From the NCBI RefSeq assembly GCF_900109925.1, contig NZ_FOBW01000005.1:62001-126000 (forward strand): a stretch of 64,000 nt of DNA. The letters are read 5' to 3'. The translations under genes were made by a program, and so were the position numbers. Below the pieces are notes generated by a model. It ran no database searches. It was given only the letters and a program-made list of their open reading frames with translations, and was not told where the DNA came from. This DNA comes from Mesobacillus persicus (GTDB lineage Bacteria; Bacillota; Bacilli; Bacillales; Cytobacillaceae). Of this stretch, positions 8,801-15,705 are shown in pieces. Positions within the stretch are counted from its first letter, which is position 1. Every line of letters starts with the position of its first letter.

Positions 8801-9919
8801 CCATTTACTGCGAAGTTTTGTATTTAGGTCATCCCATTTCGTTTGCAGGTTCTTCACTTCATATGAGAGAGTTTCAGACTCAGCTACTTTTTTCCCCTTT
8901 TGTTCCTCTAACGACCAAACTTCATGTTTCTGTAAGGAAGATTTTTCTTGTTCAGCCACCGTTTTTTGTTGTTTATATGTTTGTAAATTCGTTGTCAGTT
9001 GTTCAATTTCTTTCCCTAAACTCTCAAATTGCCCTTCATAGTCTTGAACAAGCTTCTCAGCAGCTTTGCTCTTTTGCTGAGCTCGTTTCCATTGTTGTGC
9101 TCTTTCGGCAATAATGAATTTATTATAGGTATCATATGTTTTTTCAAGTCTTTGAATCGAATCAGATTCTCGCTCTAACTGTTCTAGTTGCTGGGCTGCT
9201 TGGTCCATATTTTCAATCGTGTCGGACAGATGCCGCAACTCATCATCAGTTAACGGTGGCAACGCGGACTCTAAGATTTCATAGATTACCGTTGGCTTAA
9301 AATCCTTTGAAAGTTTTGGGCTTCTTAATTGAATCAATAGCTTGATTAAGTCTTCGTATGCTTCGGTCGAGTTAAAGCCAAATACATACTTATTCACAAG
9401 CTCCATGTACTCTCTTTGGGTATGAACCACATACCCACCTTGGCCAATCCGATTTTCTAATTCTTTCGCAGATAACGGGACTTTCTCTCCGGAATGCTTT
9501 TGCGCTAAGTGGAAGTCTAGTCCAACCCGGCGATTATCGGTGATAAGAAAGTACCATGATTTAATCCCCTTATTCCGCTTTGCTTGCATCCCAATTCCTG
9601 TGGTAACGTATTGATTTGAATCTTGTTTTTTATATTCAATAAATAAATACCCTGTCCGCTCATCGCGGTCGACGACTTCTTTTTCACCAAGCAAATAATC
9701 TTCCATTCGTCTCGCTTTTGACCCAAAGGGATCAAGGCGATCGGGGGATTTCTTCCCATCTAATAAAACTGGGAGAAAGCTCTGCATCGTCACCGATTTC
9801 CCCGAACCATTAGATCCGCGGAGTAAAAGCTTGCCATCTTGAAATTGAAAAGTCTCTTCATCGTAATACCAAAAATTTAATAGACCCGCTCGATTCATCA
9901 CCCACCTATTGGTTGACAT
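5807..9919 (-). CDS. jetC: Wadjet system ATPase JetC (SMC/MukB-like)
   Basis: 1370-residue SMC-like ATPase, the motor of the Wadjet complex. Walker A is RGSNGSGKS at residues 34-42, a very long coiled-coil region rich in Glu, Gln and Lys spans the middle, and the C-terminal head carries the ABC signature FSGGEKAMA near 1250 and Walker B FIISLDEAFAGVDE near 1280. Length and order match the TIGR02680 protein of type II Wadjet cassettes. Its ATG follows the jetB stop directly (TAAATG), so the two are co-translated. The frame is intact with no sign of decay. Confidence 0.92.
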   Translation of the reverse strand: MSTNRWVMNRAGLLNFWYYDEETFQFQDGKLLLRGSNGSGKSVTMQSFLPVLLDGKKSPDRLDPFGSKARRMEDYLLGEKEVVDRDERTGYLFIEYKKQDSNQYVTTGIGMQAKRNKGIKSWYFLITDNRRVGLDFHLAQKHSGEKVPLSAKELENRIGQGGYVVHTQREYMELVNKYVFGFNSTEAYEDLIKLLIQLRSPKLSKDFKPTVIYEILESALPPLTDDELRHLSDTIENMDQAAQQLEQLERESDSIQRLEKTYDTYNKFIIAERAQQWKRAQQKSKAAEKLVQDYEGQFESLGKEIEQLTTNLQTYKQQKTVAEQEKSSLQKHEVWSLEEQKGKKVAESETLSYEVKNLQTKWDDLNTKLRSKWKEKETTENEQFGYEQKAKELLDELALDAENAAFHQHEVNVDDYERSSSDSFDFTVWLKEAKDHQGLLVGVEKLAEKAERLGEEHSHLQRESSEKKRIVDEHIKELDHLQEWFDEQHQQLESNVFEWMEEHPKLDYSTEHRQEIARLIQGLYERNRYDQVRDKLYSAIHDFEAEVKKDIAVTKNERNGKLEQIKETEDELQKIKTQKMLEPERARGTELHREKLIETGQAFLPFYAAVEFQDHVTEEQRERIESALKKTGVLDSVIAERSITPEQDAVIVTEPRLLGYTLADYLMPDLDENSPISNELVDEVLRSIPLEKDGSGFHLDVDGSYSIGCLVGHAPNEGPSKFIGRTSRKRHQREQIQLWTEKLQQHQMELDQIQQKLLALDENLKEIEVWKREIPNDTDLSDLHDQMVRKQQVIDREQELLRLIDDKWKLTHEELMNTKKELRNRGNHLNISLTIEEISQALEAAGSYVEFLYKFEKNTIHLLNAQSRINDHKERIEEIEVELDSIKGEQNRKSDQLSHLKAVIQSIEKQLQLKGIDEIRNRIREVLQLFDEAEMEINRIHQALPKKQADQERCAEKLADAEKELHFWQNMNTEWKHIVETEKSRGFFEVEGQDPSAIYGQFEPIFTKYERSKLLEQLSKAFINEQTHLTEYRMFEYTEDVETPEWFSEDYGEHFEPYKNEWRQLRGRRIIQMEYHGQRVSPYFVSSTLKKELAEQKGWLDEQDRQLYEDIIVKSVGVILRNRIKRAQSWVKEMDKIMANRDNSSGLIFSIAWKPLTAESEQELDTQDLVKLLQRDSKFLNEEDLERITKHFQSRIAKAKELIQLRNEGSTLHQVLKEVLDYRKWFTFVLSFRRVNEPKRELTNNAFFKFSGGEKAMAMYIPLFTAAYSRYKEASEMAPFIISLDEAFAGVDENNIRDMFEVVEQLRFNYIMNSQALWGDYDTISSLSICELVRPKNADFVTVIRYQWDGKQKSLVIDELEQKEELVLSE

Positions 9920-11083
9920 TTAGTTTTCTCCTCCTTCAAAATCCTCCGGAAACATTCCTGCTAGTACACCCAACAAAGGCTTTATTTTAATCAGTGAACT
10001 TTCTTCGTCTAGTTCAATCATCATCCAGTCTTTCATGCTTTCAATTAACTCAACCCTAATCGCACTTGTGGATTTTTCTCGAAAGTACTTTGACCAGCCT
10101 TGCTCATATCGTTTACGAAGATCCTCGAGTACTGCCTCCATTTCCCCTTCTGTCATGACAATCTCCCCATTTTCTTTTGGTGTATAACGGTCAAGATGTT
10201 CATGCAAAAAGTTTGAAAACTGAAGGATGATATCAGTTGATGCCTTCGAGGTAGGAAATAGTTGCTGATATTGTTTAGCCTGTGCCACCGATAAAAAGGC
10301 CGTGTTTTTATACAAATGCAATTTGTAATCACTATGACTCTCGATATCTTCTGATAATCGGTTTCTGAAGTTCCGTATATATAAAAAATCCGGGTCCTGC
10401 TGATCAATCCGATGTAAGCCCGGAGAAAAGAACAGCTTCCGATATACTCTTTTCCGGCGTTCGTCTTCTTGATTCAGTTTCCAATCTTCTTTTAACAATT
10501 CTTGCCAATCTTGATAGCTACTAAAATCATCGGGATAGGTGCGCATAAAGTAGCGACTGTAAAGGGTCGCTTCATATAATACTTCTTGGTCTTCATTATG
10601 GTCAAACCGGCCGATGTCGCCATCGATGGTGCGGATTAATTGAAAATCAACCAAAACCTTCATCGCGCGAATCAAGGATTTTCGATGAACATAAAGGGTC
10701 CAGTCCAATGGAAAGTCACCAGGATAATCCACTTGAATTTCCTGACTCAAATCTGATAAGAGAAACTGCTCATCCACCGACTTCCCTTCTAAAAAAGATA
10801 ACGCACAGCAAAAAATCGCATAATCCATTGGTTCCTGAAAATCTTGAATGCCCATCCACCGCTCTGGTTCTACCGGGATCTTCTCTAGCTTGATAAAATG
10901 CTGGTGAACAATTAAGCGCAGTCCAAACTTTTCGTCAATGTATCGACGAAGAACTTTTTCTCGTTCACGGATTAATTGGTACCATTCTGGATGTTCCGTT
11001 CGCAAAATCCAGTAATGATGAAACAACAGATCCATTCCTAGAATGGCCTTTTCATCAAACTCAAGTGTTTGCTCTAGCTTCAA
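9920..11083 (-). CDS. jetB: Wadjet system protein JetB (DUF2398/TIGR02678-like)
   Basis: 387 residues, soluble. In Wadjet, JetB (MukE-like) is a winged-helix partner that joins JetA to the JetC heads. The sequence has the pattern I associate with the TIGR02678/DUF2398 family: an N-terminal LLFHHYWILRTEHPEWY segment, then LRRYIDEKFGLRL and a tyrosine-rich middle (YEATLYSRYFMRTYPDDF). It starts with TTG at 11083, 7 nt after a strong GGGAGGGA site, and overlaps the jetA stop as TTGA. Assignment to type II rather than type I rests on these families and on gene sizes. Confidence 0.85.
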   Translation of the reverse strand: MKLEQTLEFDEKAILGMDLLFHHYWILRTEHPEWYQLIREREKVLRRYIDEKFGLRLIVHQHFIKLEKIPVEPERWMGIQDFQEPMDYAIFCCALSFLEGKSVDEQFLLSDLSQEIQVDYPGDFPLDWTLYVHRKSLIRAMKVLVDFQLIRTIDGDIGRFDHNEDQEVLYEATLYSRYFMRTYPDDFSSYQDWQELLKEDWKLNQEDERRKRVYRKLFFSPGLHRIDQQDPDFLYIRNFRNRLSEDIESHSDYKLHLYKNTAFLSVAQAKQYQQLFPTSKASTDIILQFSNFLHEHLDRYTPKENGEIVMTEGEMEAVLEDLRKRYEQGWSKYFREKSTSAIRVELIESMKDWMMIELDEESSLIKIKPLLGVLAGMFPEDFEGGEN

Positions 11084-12591
11084 CGCATGCTCCCTCCCTG
11101 CTCTTCAAATTCAAACAAAGCATCGGGCATTTTTAACGTTCCATCATCGGACTCTAGTAAAATGCTGTTCTCCTTATCAATCGTTACCTTAACCACCAAT
11201 CCATAGTCTGTCTTCACTTTCCGGTCTTTACTTGCCATCGATTTCCCAATCCAGCCCAATAAGACTTTACGAATGAAAGGTTCGACTTTCGATAAGGCAG
11301 AAAGCTGAATAACGCCTTCGGTCATATATTGATCAATGAGAACTCGTTCTTGTCTTCGTTCCTCGAGATATTGCTCTCGTTGACGCGTCTTTTTTTCCGC
11401 GTTAGAAGTCATTGACCCTGGCTTTGTTTTTTCACGATAACGGTTTGTCCTTGGCTTTAAGGTTAAAATGGTTGGATTTTCCTCCCATGTATCAGAATGC
11501 AGATTATCGGTTGTACCTTCTTCTAATTGCAAATGCTGAATCGTCATGCTCCCAAAAACAACGGAAGAGATTTTATGGGCGTCATCAAGTGACGGACTAT
11601 TGGCGAACCATTTGGCTAAATGAAGATAATCATTTTTGCGGCTCCGAAAATGTTGTTGCCTTTCGCCTATCCGTTGGACATACCTCGTCATTCGGCGGAT
11701 CATTTCGTTTGTCTGCCATTGCAGGACTTCCAATTCACTTTGTTGAGAAGTGGAGCCTAGGAACCACTGCCTTAAGGAGCCCCAATATTCCTGATACTCC
11801 GTTTTCCACTCTTGTTCAGATGAACTGACATCTTCGAGTCTAGGGATGGACCGGCGATGTTCAATTAATTTTTGAAAAAAGGAATCTAATTTTCCTAATG
11901 ATAGCTCGTTTAGTCGTTCCCCTATTTGCAGAGAAGTTTTTTGAAGCGAGACGATAAAATCTCGTAGATAGGTTGTAAATTGATTTTTATAAACAAGAAA
12001 GGCTTCCGTCTGCATCCGTTGGTCTGTCTGCTCACTATTAATATAGGCAATATAGTCTGCTGTACTTGTACGGATGGTTTGAAAATAACGGAAAACATCT
12101 TCCCAGATTCGCATATATTCTTCAGCGTTTTTCGATAAACCCTTTTCGATTTCTGTTTGCAGGGTAATCAATGCTTGTAGAAGGCGATCAAATTGCGATC
12201 GTTCCAATGAACCTTGGAAGGTGTCGCCGACTTTCTTTTCTAACACAACAAGCATTCTTTCGATTTCTATTGTATAAGGAGTAGATTGATAGCGAAATCG
12301 CTTTTTCTTATACTCCTCAATGGTCTTTGCACTCGTCATATCTTGACGGGCAATTAAGTTATTCCATTTCACAAGCTGCCCTAGTTGTTGATGTAGCTGA
12401 TCTTCTTGGTATTCAGAGAATGCTGGGATTGAGCGCATATAGTCGAGAATTTCCTCTGGTGCTATAAAATCCCTCATTCTTTCATGCTGATGATAAAAAT
12501 AGCGCAGGATTGTGCGGTAATGCGCCGCTGAGTCTGCCGTTAAATAACTAGCCTCGACCACTTTCTTCATGGTTACGTCCAAGATAATCAT
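11080..12591 (-). CDS. jetA: Wadjet system protein JetA (DUF2397/TIGR02677-like)
   Basis: 503 residues, first gene of the operon; the MukF/kleisin-like subunit. The N-terminal half is mostly helical (YRTILRYFYHQHERMRDFI, then EEILDYMRS). A basic, glutamine-rich stretch (EKKTRQREQYLEERRQER) lies near residue 405 and a small C-terminal beta-rich part follows. The start is uncertain: the ATG at 12591 abuts AAGG directly, while a TTG about 12 nt inside has better spacing. About 280 bp of AT-rich DNA upstream should hold the promoter; I could not identify a confident one. Confidence 0.85.
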   Translation of the reverse strand: MIILDVTMKKVVEASYLTADSAAHYRTILRYFYHQHERMRDFIAPEEILDYMRSIPAFSEYQEDQLHQQLGQLVKWNNLIARQDMTSAKTIEEYKKKRFRYQSTPYTIEIERMLVVLEKKVGDTFQGSLERSQFDRLLQALITLQTEIEKGLSKNAEEYMRIWEDVFRYFQTIRTSTADYIAYINSEQTDQRMQTEAFLVYKNQFTTYLRDFIVSLQKTSLQIGERLNELSLGKLDSFFQKLIEHRRSIPRLEDVSSSEQEWKTEYQEYWGSLRQWFLGSTSQQSELEVLQWQTNEMIRRMTRYVQRIGERQQHFRSRKNDYLHLAKWFANSPSLDDAHKISSVVFGSMTIQHLQLEEGTTDNLHSDTWEENPTILTLKPRTNRYREKTKPGSMTSNAEKKTRQREQYLEERRQERVLIDQYMTEGVIQLSALSKVEPFIRKVLLGWIGKSMASKDRKVKTDYGLVVKVTIDKENSILLESDDGTLKMPDALFEFEEQGGSMR

Positions 12592-12875
12592 CCTTATAAA
12601 TAGTCTATTAGTTCTATTCTATTAGATAGGGTAAATAATAGGAAATGAAAATTATAGTAAGATAAGTGCATTTAATGTTTGATCTATTGGATTCGTTTTA
12701 TATACAGATAGGCATTATCTTATTGCCCGCTTATTTAGTCCCCATGCTTAGAACTATTTGTTACCTGTTACCATCAACATTTTGAAATTGTAATAAATAA
12801 GGATATTCTCTTTTGAATACATGGTAAAATTCAAATGAAAGTATAGAGCAACCTTTAGAGAAGGAAAACTGTAAG

Positions 12876-13275
12876 ATGGAAGCAGTTATGACTAGGGTTG
12901 ATTTCCAAAAATTGCTGAGATGAGATTGAAAGATGCAGAAGTACTCTATGAAAATGGTCAGTATCAAGGAGCATATTACTTAGCCGGGTATGTCATTGAA
13001 TGTGCCCTTAATGTATTGCAAAGAAAACAAAAGAGCATGACTTTCCACCTCCACAAAGTGTTGTGAAAAAAATCTACACACATAATCTCGATAACTTACT
13101 AACAGCTTCAGGATTAAGGATCACTGATGATATGGTGATAAACTGGACGCTTATTAAGGACTGGAACGAGTCCATTCGATACGAGAATCCTGATGAGAAG
13201 AAAGCCAAGGATATTTTTGCGGCAATTACTGACCCGGAAGAGGGGGTATTTCAATGGATAAAACAGCATTGGTAG
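12876..13275 (+). pseudogene. HEPN-domain protein gene broken by two frameshifts
   Basis: Three consecutive frames together spell one HEPN-type protein. From 12876 the frame gives MTRVDF and stops at 12921. From about 12908 a second frame gives RLKDAEVLYENGQYQGAYYL and AGYVIECAL, the classic HEPN pattern, stopping near 13066. A third frame gives AKKTKEHDFPPPQSVVKK and continues (THNLDNLL) to a TAG at 13273-13275. An AAGGAA site lies 9 nt before the first ATG. HEPN proteins are often RNases or RNase-like partners in toxin and abortive-infection modules. The third segment alone could give a 70-residue fragment, but the full protein cannot be made without recoding. Confidence 0.75.
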
Positions 13276-13643
13276 AAATGGATTTTAAAAATGGAGAAAC
13301 TTTAATTAAGAGCTTAGATCAGGCACAATTTCATGTTCATTCTGCCTTTTGGTTTTTCAACTCAGAGTCTGAGCAATGGAGACTGATGATTGCATCAGAG
13401 CTAGTCGACGATTTAGGTCCAAAGGTAGCATACACACAAATCAAAACTGTAATCGACCATTCAGAACCTTCAATTGGAATTGAATTACAGAATATATCCG
13501 TTATTAGTCCCTCAAACATCCTTATAAAAATCTTAGGCTCAGCCATCAAGACCTCCCCTACTGATATTAATGGTATCCGATTTTCAAGAAATACAATTGG
13601 GAACAGTTTTATTGAGGATGTATATATATATAGACTTCAGTAA
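13254..13643 (+). CDS. hypothetical partner of the HEPN gene
   Basis: 129-residue soluble protein that overlaps the 3-prime end of the broken HEPN gene (ATG at 13254, HEPN stop at 13275), so the two form a translationally coupled pair. It reads DQAQFHVHSAFWFFNSESEQ, then LMIASELVDDLGPKVAY and a conserved-looking C-terminus GIRFSRNTIGNSFIEDVYIY. I have the impression that similar proteins occur beside HEPN genes in other bacteria, but I do not know a function. The reading frame is intact, so it outlived its partner, or the partner was lost recently. Confidence 0.65.
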   Translation: MDKTALVEMDFKNGETLIKSLDQAQFHVHSAFWFFNSESEQWRLMIASELVDDLGPKVAYTQIKTVIDHSEPSIGIELQNISVISPSNILIKILGSAIKTSPTDINGIRFSRNTIGNSFIEDVYIYRLQ

Positions 13644-13683
13644 TATAAATAATAAAACTTATACAAGTGTAATAATAAAGTGT

Positions 13684-13770
13684 AAAAAGCCACTCATCCC
13701 AGCAAAAAGATGAGTGGCTTTTTATTTGATTCATTTTCAAAACCGATACGGAAGCGGAAGAACCGTCCCC
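13684..13770 (+). repeat. terminator hairpin plus repeat tag
   Basis: Hairpin AAAAAGCCACTCATC (13684-13698) / GATGAGTGGCTTTTT (13709-13723), then the tag GAAGCGGAAGAACCGTCCCC (13751-13770). It is a second copy of the right half of the 3898-4030 element and probably terminates the preceding gene. Confidence 0.7.
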
Positions 13771-13798
13771 ACTTGACTTATTCGAAAACTAATACAAT

Positions 13799-13822
13799 AA
13801 TTAAATTGTGCACAATTTAATT
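13799..13822. promoter_or_regulatory. OhrR-type operator
   Basis: A perfect 24-bp palindrome made of AATTAAATTGTG and its reverse complement, centred at 13810/13811, upstream of ohrR. It closely resembles the Bacillus OhrR operator (AATT/ATTGTA-type arms). Position suggests autoregulation of ohrR and co-control of the downstream peroxiredoxin-like gene. Confidence 0.8.
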
Positions 13823-13843
13823 GTGGAGGAGGGATTTACTTCA

Positions 13844-14287
13844 ATGGATAGTGAACAATTTTTAAAGCTTGATAATCAACTTTGTTTTGCTATTTATGCC
13901 TGTTCGCGGGAAATCACCCGTTTGTATCGTCCCTTTTTAGATGGGTTGGGCATTACTTATCCGCAATTTTTAACGTTAACGGTTCTTTGGGAACATAAGC
14001 GTCTAACGGTAAAGGAAATTGGCGAACGCCTATATTTAGATAGCGGGACACTTACACCGATGTTAAAAAGAATGGAAGCATTAGAGTTAGTGAAAAGAGT
14101 CCGTGGAACAGAGGATGAGCGGAAGGTTTATATCGCCTTAACAGAGCGAGGGGAACAGCTGCGAGAAGAAGCGTTAAATTTTCCAGAAAAGTGCATCCCT
14201 CATTTTGGACTAACGAAAGACGAATACTTGGGTTTATTGAAACAAATGAACGAAATGATTGAAAGTTTACAAAAAGTAACGCGTTAA
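13844..14287 (+). CDS. ohrR: OhrR, MarR-family organic peroxide sensor
   Basis: 147-residue winged-helix repressor. The N-terminus LDNQLCFAIYACSREITRLY carries the reactive cysteine (Cys14) at the place of Cys15 in Bacillus subtilis OhrR, followed by ITYPQFLTLTVLWEH, the helix-turn-helix segment LYLDSGTLTPMLKRME, and the wing residues of GTEDERKVYIALT. A second cysteine (Cys20) is nearby. The ATG at 13844 follows GGAGGAGGG; an earlier GTG at 13808 lies inside the operator and is rejected. An organic hydroperoxide would oxidise the cysteine and release the operator at 13799-13822. The next gene begins 25 nt downstream, so the pair looks like one operon. Confidence 0.9.
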   Translation: MDSEQFLKLDNQLCFAIYACSREITRLYRPFLDGLGITYPQFLTLTVLWEHKRLTVKEIGERLYLDSGTLTPMLKRMEALELVKRVRGTEDERKVYIALTERGEQLREEALNFPEKCIPHFGLTKDEYLGLLKQMNEMIESLQKVTR

Positions 14288-14312
14288 CAAATACAAACAA
14301 TGAGGTGAAAGC

Positions 14313-14852
14313 ATGGATCTTCTATTACAAAGACCTACGCATGAAGATAAATCGTTTCGTGACATTTTAAACGGGCAAAAAAGCTTAGTAGTTTTCGTTC
14401 GCCACCCTGGTTGACCGGTTTGCCGAGAAATGCTCACGCAGTTGCGTGATCGATACCAAGAAGTTTCTGCAACAGGTTATCAGGTTCTAATTATTACCCC
14501 TTCGAATCGTTCTTTCTTAGAAAAATTTGATGAAGCGTTTGGGCCATACCCGTTCCCAATCTATGGCGATCCATCCCGTGCTCTTTACCGTGAAATGGGA
14601 CACGTTAGCATGGCAAAATCAAAGCTCCTTCTGAAAGCCGGAAAAGCCTTGTTAAAAGGTGGTTCTAAAACCTTCTTTCCTAGCGATGAAGAGCAGAAGA
14701 CCCTTGTCAAAAAAGCCATGAAAACACACGATGTCTACATTCAAGGTGGGTCTTGGCTGTTTAATGAGTCTGGCGAGGTAACATGGAGTCATATCGATAC
14801 GGCGCCGGAGGACCATGCTACGATTGATCAACTTTTACAACAAATGAAGTAG
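14313..14852 (+). CDS. predicted selenocysteine peroxiredoxin-like protein (AhpC/TSA_2 family)
   Basis: A 179-residue reading frame with one internal TGA (14412-14414) that fits selenocysteine at residue 34. The context is FVRHPG-U-PVCREML: peroxiredoxin-like proteins of the AhpC-TSA_2 (PF13911) type have CxxC here, so Sec replaces the first cysteine, giving a UxxC active site. The frame continues unbroken through IYGDPSRALYREMG and WLFNESGEVTWSHIDTAPED, both typical of the family. A 6-bp hairpin with a GU-containing loop begins 19 nt after the TGA. The ATG at 14313 follows GAGGTGAAAGC. Ordinary gene callers would split it and keep only the part from 14430. It follows ohrR and its operator, so a peroxide-detoxifying role is inferred. 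The alternative is a recent nonsense mutation. Confidence 0.78.
14434..14449 (+). promoter_or_regulatory. candidate bacterial SECIS hairpin
   Basis: Stem TCACGC / GCGTGA with loop AGTT, starting 19 nt after the in-frame TGA at 14412-14414. Bacterial SECIS elements sit within the coding sequence a short distance after UGA and carry a G-U in the apical loop; this fits loosely. Not verified by folding software. Confidence 0.5.
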
Positions 14853-14871
14853 AATCTAGTAATTTAGCATT

Positions 14872-14914
14872 AAAAAAGGAAACTTCGAGCCGTTTTGCTC
14901 CAAGTTTCCTTTTC
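14872..14914 (+). terminator. intrinsic terminator after the peroxiredoxin-like gene
   Basis: AAGGAAACTT (14876-14885) pairs with AAGTTTCCTT (14902-14911), flanked by A and T runs. Confidence 0.75.
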
Positions 14915-14933
14915 TATTATAATCACACATTTC

Positions 14934-14954
14934 GGAAGCAGAAGAACCGTCCCC
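14934..14954. repeat. repeat tag
   Basis: GAAGCAGAAGAACCGTCCCC at 14935-14954, preceded by G, immediately after a terminator hairpin. Same family as the ends of the 3898-4030 element. Confidence 0.75.
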
Positions 14955-15023
14955 ACGCTGCTAATGTCTAAGTTGTTATGGTAATGATTGCTGCGATATA
15001 ATAATGAAAAAGGAGATGAAGAA

Positions 15024-15245
15024 ATGGCAATTAGAAGAGAGGATATTCATAAATTAATTGAAACAGTACCTGAGGAAAAACTAGATGAACTTGTAAAGGT
15101 CATTAAGCTTTTCGCGATTTCTGAAGAAGAACCGACAGATGATGAAGTTCAGGCAATCAATGAAGCACGTAAAGAATATGAGACAGGTCAAACCCTCCCC
15201 TACACAGTAGATAAATTACGTAAAGAGTTTTTAGAAAATGAGTAA
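15024..15245 (+). CDS. antitoxin of a RelE-type toxin-antitoxin pair
   Basis: 73-residue acidic protein (MAIRREDIHKLIETVPEEKL, C-terminus LRKEFLENE). It has AAGGAG (15010-15015) 8 nt upstream of the ATG, and its stop overlaps the toxin start as ATGAGTAA. The sequence parallels the antitoxin at 4097-4327. Predicted to bind the toxin through its C-terminal half and to autorepress. An upstream in-frame start at 14988 has no ribosome site. Confidence 0.78.
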   Translation: MAIRREDIHKLIETVPEEKLDELVKVIKLFAISEEEPTDDEVQAINEARKEYETGQTLPYTVDKLRKEFLENE

Positions 15246-15528
15246 ATATTCACTAGAGTTATCTAAGAGCTCTAAAAAGTTTCTTGATAAAAGTGACAAG
15301 GTTACTAGGGAGCGTATTATTAACGTTCTACACGCTCTAACTGAGAATCCTTACTCATACCCAGGTATCATCAAGTTAATTGGATACCATGATATCTATC
15401 GTATCAGAATAGGTAAATATAGAATTATCTACACTGTTCTCAGCGAAAAACTCGTCATTCTATTCAAGATATCGACAGTCGCGGAGGTATATACAAACAA
15501 ATATAATATCCTACTCCTAAGTCCCTAA
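15238..15528 (+). CDS. RelE/ParE-family toxin
   Basis: 96-residue basic protein with a complete RelE fold pattern: MSKYSLELSKSSKKFLDK, helices ending in ALTENPY, then DIYRIRIGKYRIIYTVLSEK, the arginine/tyrosine core of RelE-like mRNA interferases, and a hydrophobic C-terminus. Coupled to the antitoxin by a short overlap. It is bordered by repeat tags at 14934 and 15665, which suggests mobility or local rearrangement. The precise target (ribosome-dependent mRNA cleavage or gyrase) cannot be read from the sequence. Confidence 0.82.
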   Translation: MSKYSLELSKSSKKFLDKSDKVTRERIINVLHALTENPYSYPGIIKLIGYHDIYRIRIGKYRIIYTVLSEKLVILFKISTVAEVYTNKYNILLLSP

Positions 15529-15616
15529 AATACCCCTTATTTAGAAATCCCTTAGCCTTTCACTCTACACTCCACTTATAATAATTCATACGGTTTTTAA
15601 AACGATATAACAAAGA

Positions 15617-15685
15617 GACTGTTTCTGCTTCCTACTGAACGTTTGTTTACCTAAATCATCAAAAGGAAGCAGCAGAACCGTCCCC
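15617..15685. repeat. degenerate inverted pair of repeat tags
   Basis: A decayed left end, GACTGTTTCTGCTTCC (15617-15632), faces a clear right end, GAAGCAGCAGAACCGTCCCC (15666-15685). It forms a small element about 70 bp long between the toxin and the SDR gene. Confidence 0.6.
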
Positions 15686-15705
15686 ATGCTTCAAAGAACC
15701 GCCGG

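Noticed and set aside
4531-12591. Wadjet type I or III, or a chromosomal MksBEF condensin
   Set aside because: The TOPRIM-containing fourth gene excludes plain MksBEF, and sizes and family features fit type II better.
14412-14414. Simple nonsense mutation in the peroxiredoxin-like gene
   Set aside because: The TGA falls exactly on the catalytic cysteine, the downstream frame is intact, a second such case exists at 34124, and a selenium cluster is present. Not fully excluded without the sel genes.
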